This document shows, in pieces, positions 23,761 to 24,011 of a DNA stretch of 24,011 bases (the first letter of the stretch is position 1; every line of letters begins with the position of its first letter). Made by a program: the position numbers and the translations under genes. Below the pieces are notes generated by a model. The model ran no database searches, had not been told where the DNA came from, and saw nothing but the letters and a program-made list of their open reading frames with translations. The stretch is from positions 1 to 24,011 of the forward strand of contig CAMDEF010000053.1 in NCBI GenBank assembly GCA_945895265.1. The letters are read 5' to 3'. This DNA is from Bordetella parapertussis (GTDB lineage: Bacteria > Pseudomonadota > Gammaproteobacteria > Burkholderiales > Burkholderiaceae_B).

Positions 23761-23804
23761 GTTGACAAATTCGATAGTTTCATGAAACGATGACTAGTGT
23801 CAAC
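23761..23804. promoter_or_regulatory. Nested 44-base dyad upstream of dctQ
   Basis: The perfect palindrome GTTTCATGAAAC (23777-23788) is flanked symmetrically, nine bases away on each side, by GTTGACA (23761-23767) and TGTCAAC (23798-23804), all about the same centre. TTGACA, a consensus -35 hexamer, is thus present on both strands. It lies 47-90 bases upstream of the dctQ start and would suit a regulator binding as two dimers between two diverging promoters. I see no convincing -10 at the right distance. Confidence 0.5.
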
Positions 23805-23874
23805 GCAGAGTGACGTAGAGTGCTCGACGGTTGAGTCGGGCGTTTATTCTTATCCAAACAATATCGGAGATGTT

Positions 23875-23904
23875 ATGAACGCCTCCCTCCCCCCTGGGGA
23901 GTGA
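23875..23904 (+). CDS. Nine-residue leader ORF MNASLPPGE
   Basis: ATG at 23875 has the strong site GGAG five bases upstream, and the frame ends in TGA at 23902-23904. The peptide contains Pro-Pro-Gly, a sequence known to slow ribosomes strongly without EF-P. Its codons form a hairpin, CTCCCC-CCT-GGGGAG (23887-23901). About 100 bases downstream is the start of another ORF behind a structured RNA. This is the layout of a translated leader controlling a downstream gene, but the ORF is tiny and may be chance. Confidence 0.35.
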   Translation: MNASLPPGE

Positions 23905-23922
23905 GGGTGCCAGAAAAGCAGA

Positions 23923-24006
23923 GAGCCCTCGCTTTACCTAACGGCATCTAAGTGCCAAAGTGGAGTTTCTGAAATTAACCACAAACGGTAATGAGGGCTC
24001 GAAATG
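23923..24006 (+). promoter_or_regulatory. Predicted three-way-junction RNA element sequestering a ribosome binding site
   Basis: By hand folding, P1 pairs GAGCCCTC (23923-23930) with GAGGGCTC (23993-24000), then TTACC (23934-23938) with GGTAA (23987-23991). Inside are P2, GGCA-TCTAAG-TGCC (23943-23956), and P3, GTGG-AGTTT-CTG-AAATT-AA-CCAC (23960-23982). The GAGGG in the closing strand of P1 is the apparent ribosome binding site for the ATG at 24004, so closing P1 should block translation. I do not recognise it as a known riboswitch class. The end of an insertion element is an alternative reading. Confidence 0.4.
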
Positions 24007-24011
24007 AAGAT
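24004..24011 (+). CDS. Start of an ORF running off the window
   Basis: ATGAAGAT follows GAGGGCTCGAA, an acceptable ribosome binding site. Only two and two-thirds codons are visible (Met-Lys-Ile or Met), so no product can be named. It is called because of the structured leader just upstream that places its ribosome binding site in a stem. Confidence 0.3.

Noticed and set aside
23936..23956. Integron attC-like site (CCTAAC near a small hairpin)
   Set aside because: No matching GTTAGG-type partner at the expected spacing and no integrase.
23941..24011. Left end of an IS21-like insertion element with the transposase starting at 24004
   Set aside because: The layout is only loosely reminiscent, no terminal repeat can be shown within the window, and the hand-folded three-way junction explains the sequence better; kept only as an alternative.
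1..24011. tRNA, rRNA or CRISPR arrays
   Set aside because: No cloverleaf, ribosomal RNA segment or regularly spaced direct repeat was seen on either strand.

Overview
The window looks like chromosomal DNA of a metabolically versatile, medium-GC Gram-negative bacterium. My inference is a betaproteobacterium of the Burkholderiales/Alcaligenaceae type. The grounds are dense operons of solute-binding-protein transporters (a branched-chain-amino-acid-type ABC system, a sugar-type ABC system and a TRAP system), an acyl-CoA synthetase tied to the first, a Baeyer-Villiger monooxygenase, and a DUF2244 membrane protein. No rRNA, tRNA, CRISPR array or complete mobile element was seen.

Layout. (1) 1-6451, minus strand: one operon, acyl-CoA synthetase > livG > livH > livM > livK > livF (cut by the window edge), apparently taking up an organic acid or amino-acid-like substrate and activating it with CoA. 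A 21-codon ORF exactly bridges the ligase and livG, and a strong hairpin follows livK. (2) 6632-8170: an MFS transporter with its terminator (minus strand), downstream of the decayed tail of a zinc alcohol dehydrogenase. (3) 8334-11097, plus strand: a small potassium-channel-like membrane protein with an altered selectivity filter, then a thiol-dioxygenase-like cupin paired with gamma-glutamyltransferase, probably handling a thiol or gamma-glutamyl compound. (4) 11140-13608, minus strand: a secreted NlpC/P60-like protein followed by a GT-C membrane glycosyltransferase. (5) 13741-15472: a DUF2244 protein followed by a gene graveyard: an IS200/IS605-like end, two antitoxin genes with no intact toxin, a toxin cut to its N-terminus, and a frameshifted HMA metal-binding domain. 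(6) 15611-21836, plus strand: a Baeyer-Villiger monooxygenase, then a complete ABC importer (Tat-exported binding protein, two permeases, ATPase), with a hairpin after the binding-protein gene. (7) 21893-23714, minus strand: TRAP dctQM without dctP. (8) 23761-24011: a large nested dyad, then a plus-strand leader with a nine-residue ORF and a predicted three-way-junction RNA whose closing stem holds the ribosome binding site of a gene starting at 24004 and running off the window.

The most interesting unexplained structure is the structured leader at the right edge (23875-24006). The channel-like protein with a GSTA filter and the cluster of decayed genes at 14.2-15.5 kb come next. All function calls come from reading translated sequence by eye; no database search or folding program was run.
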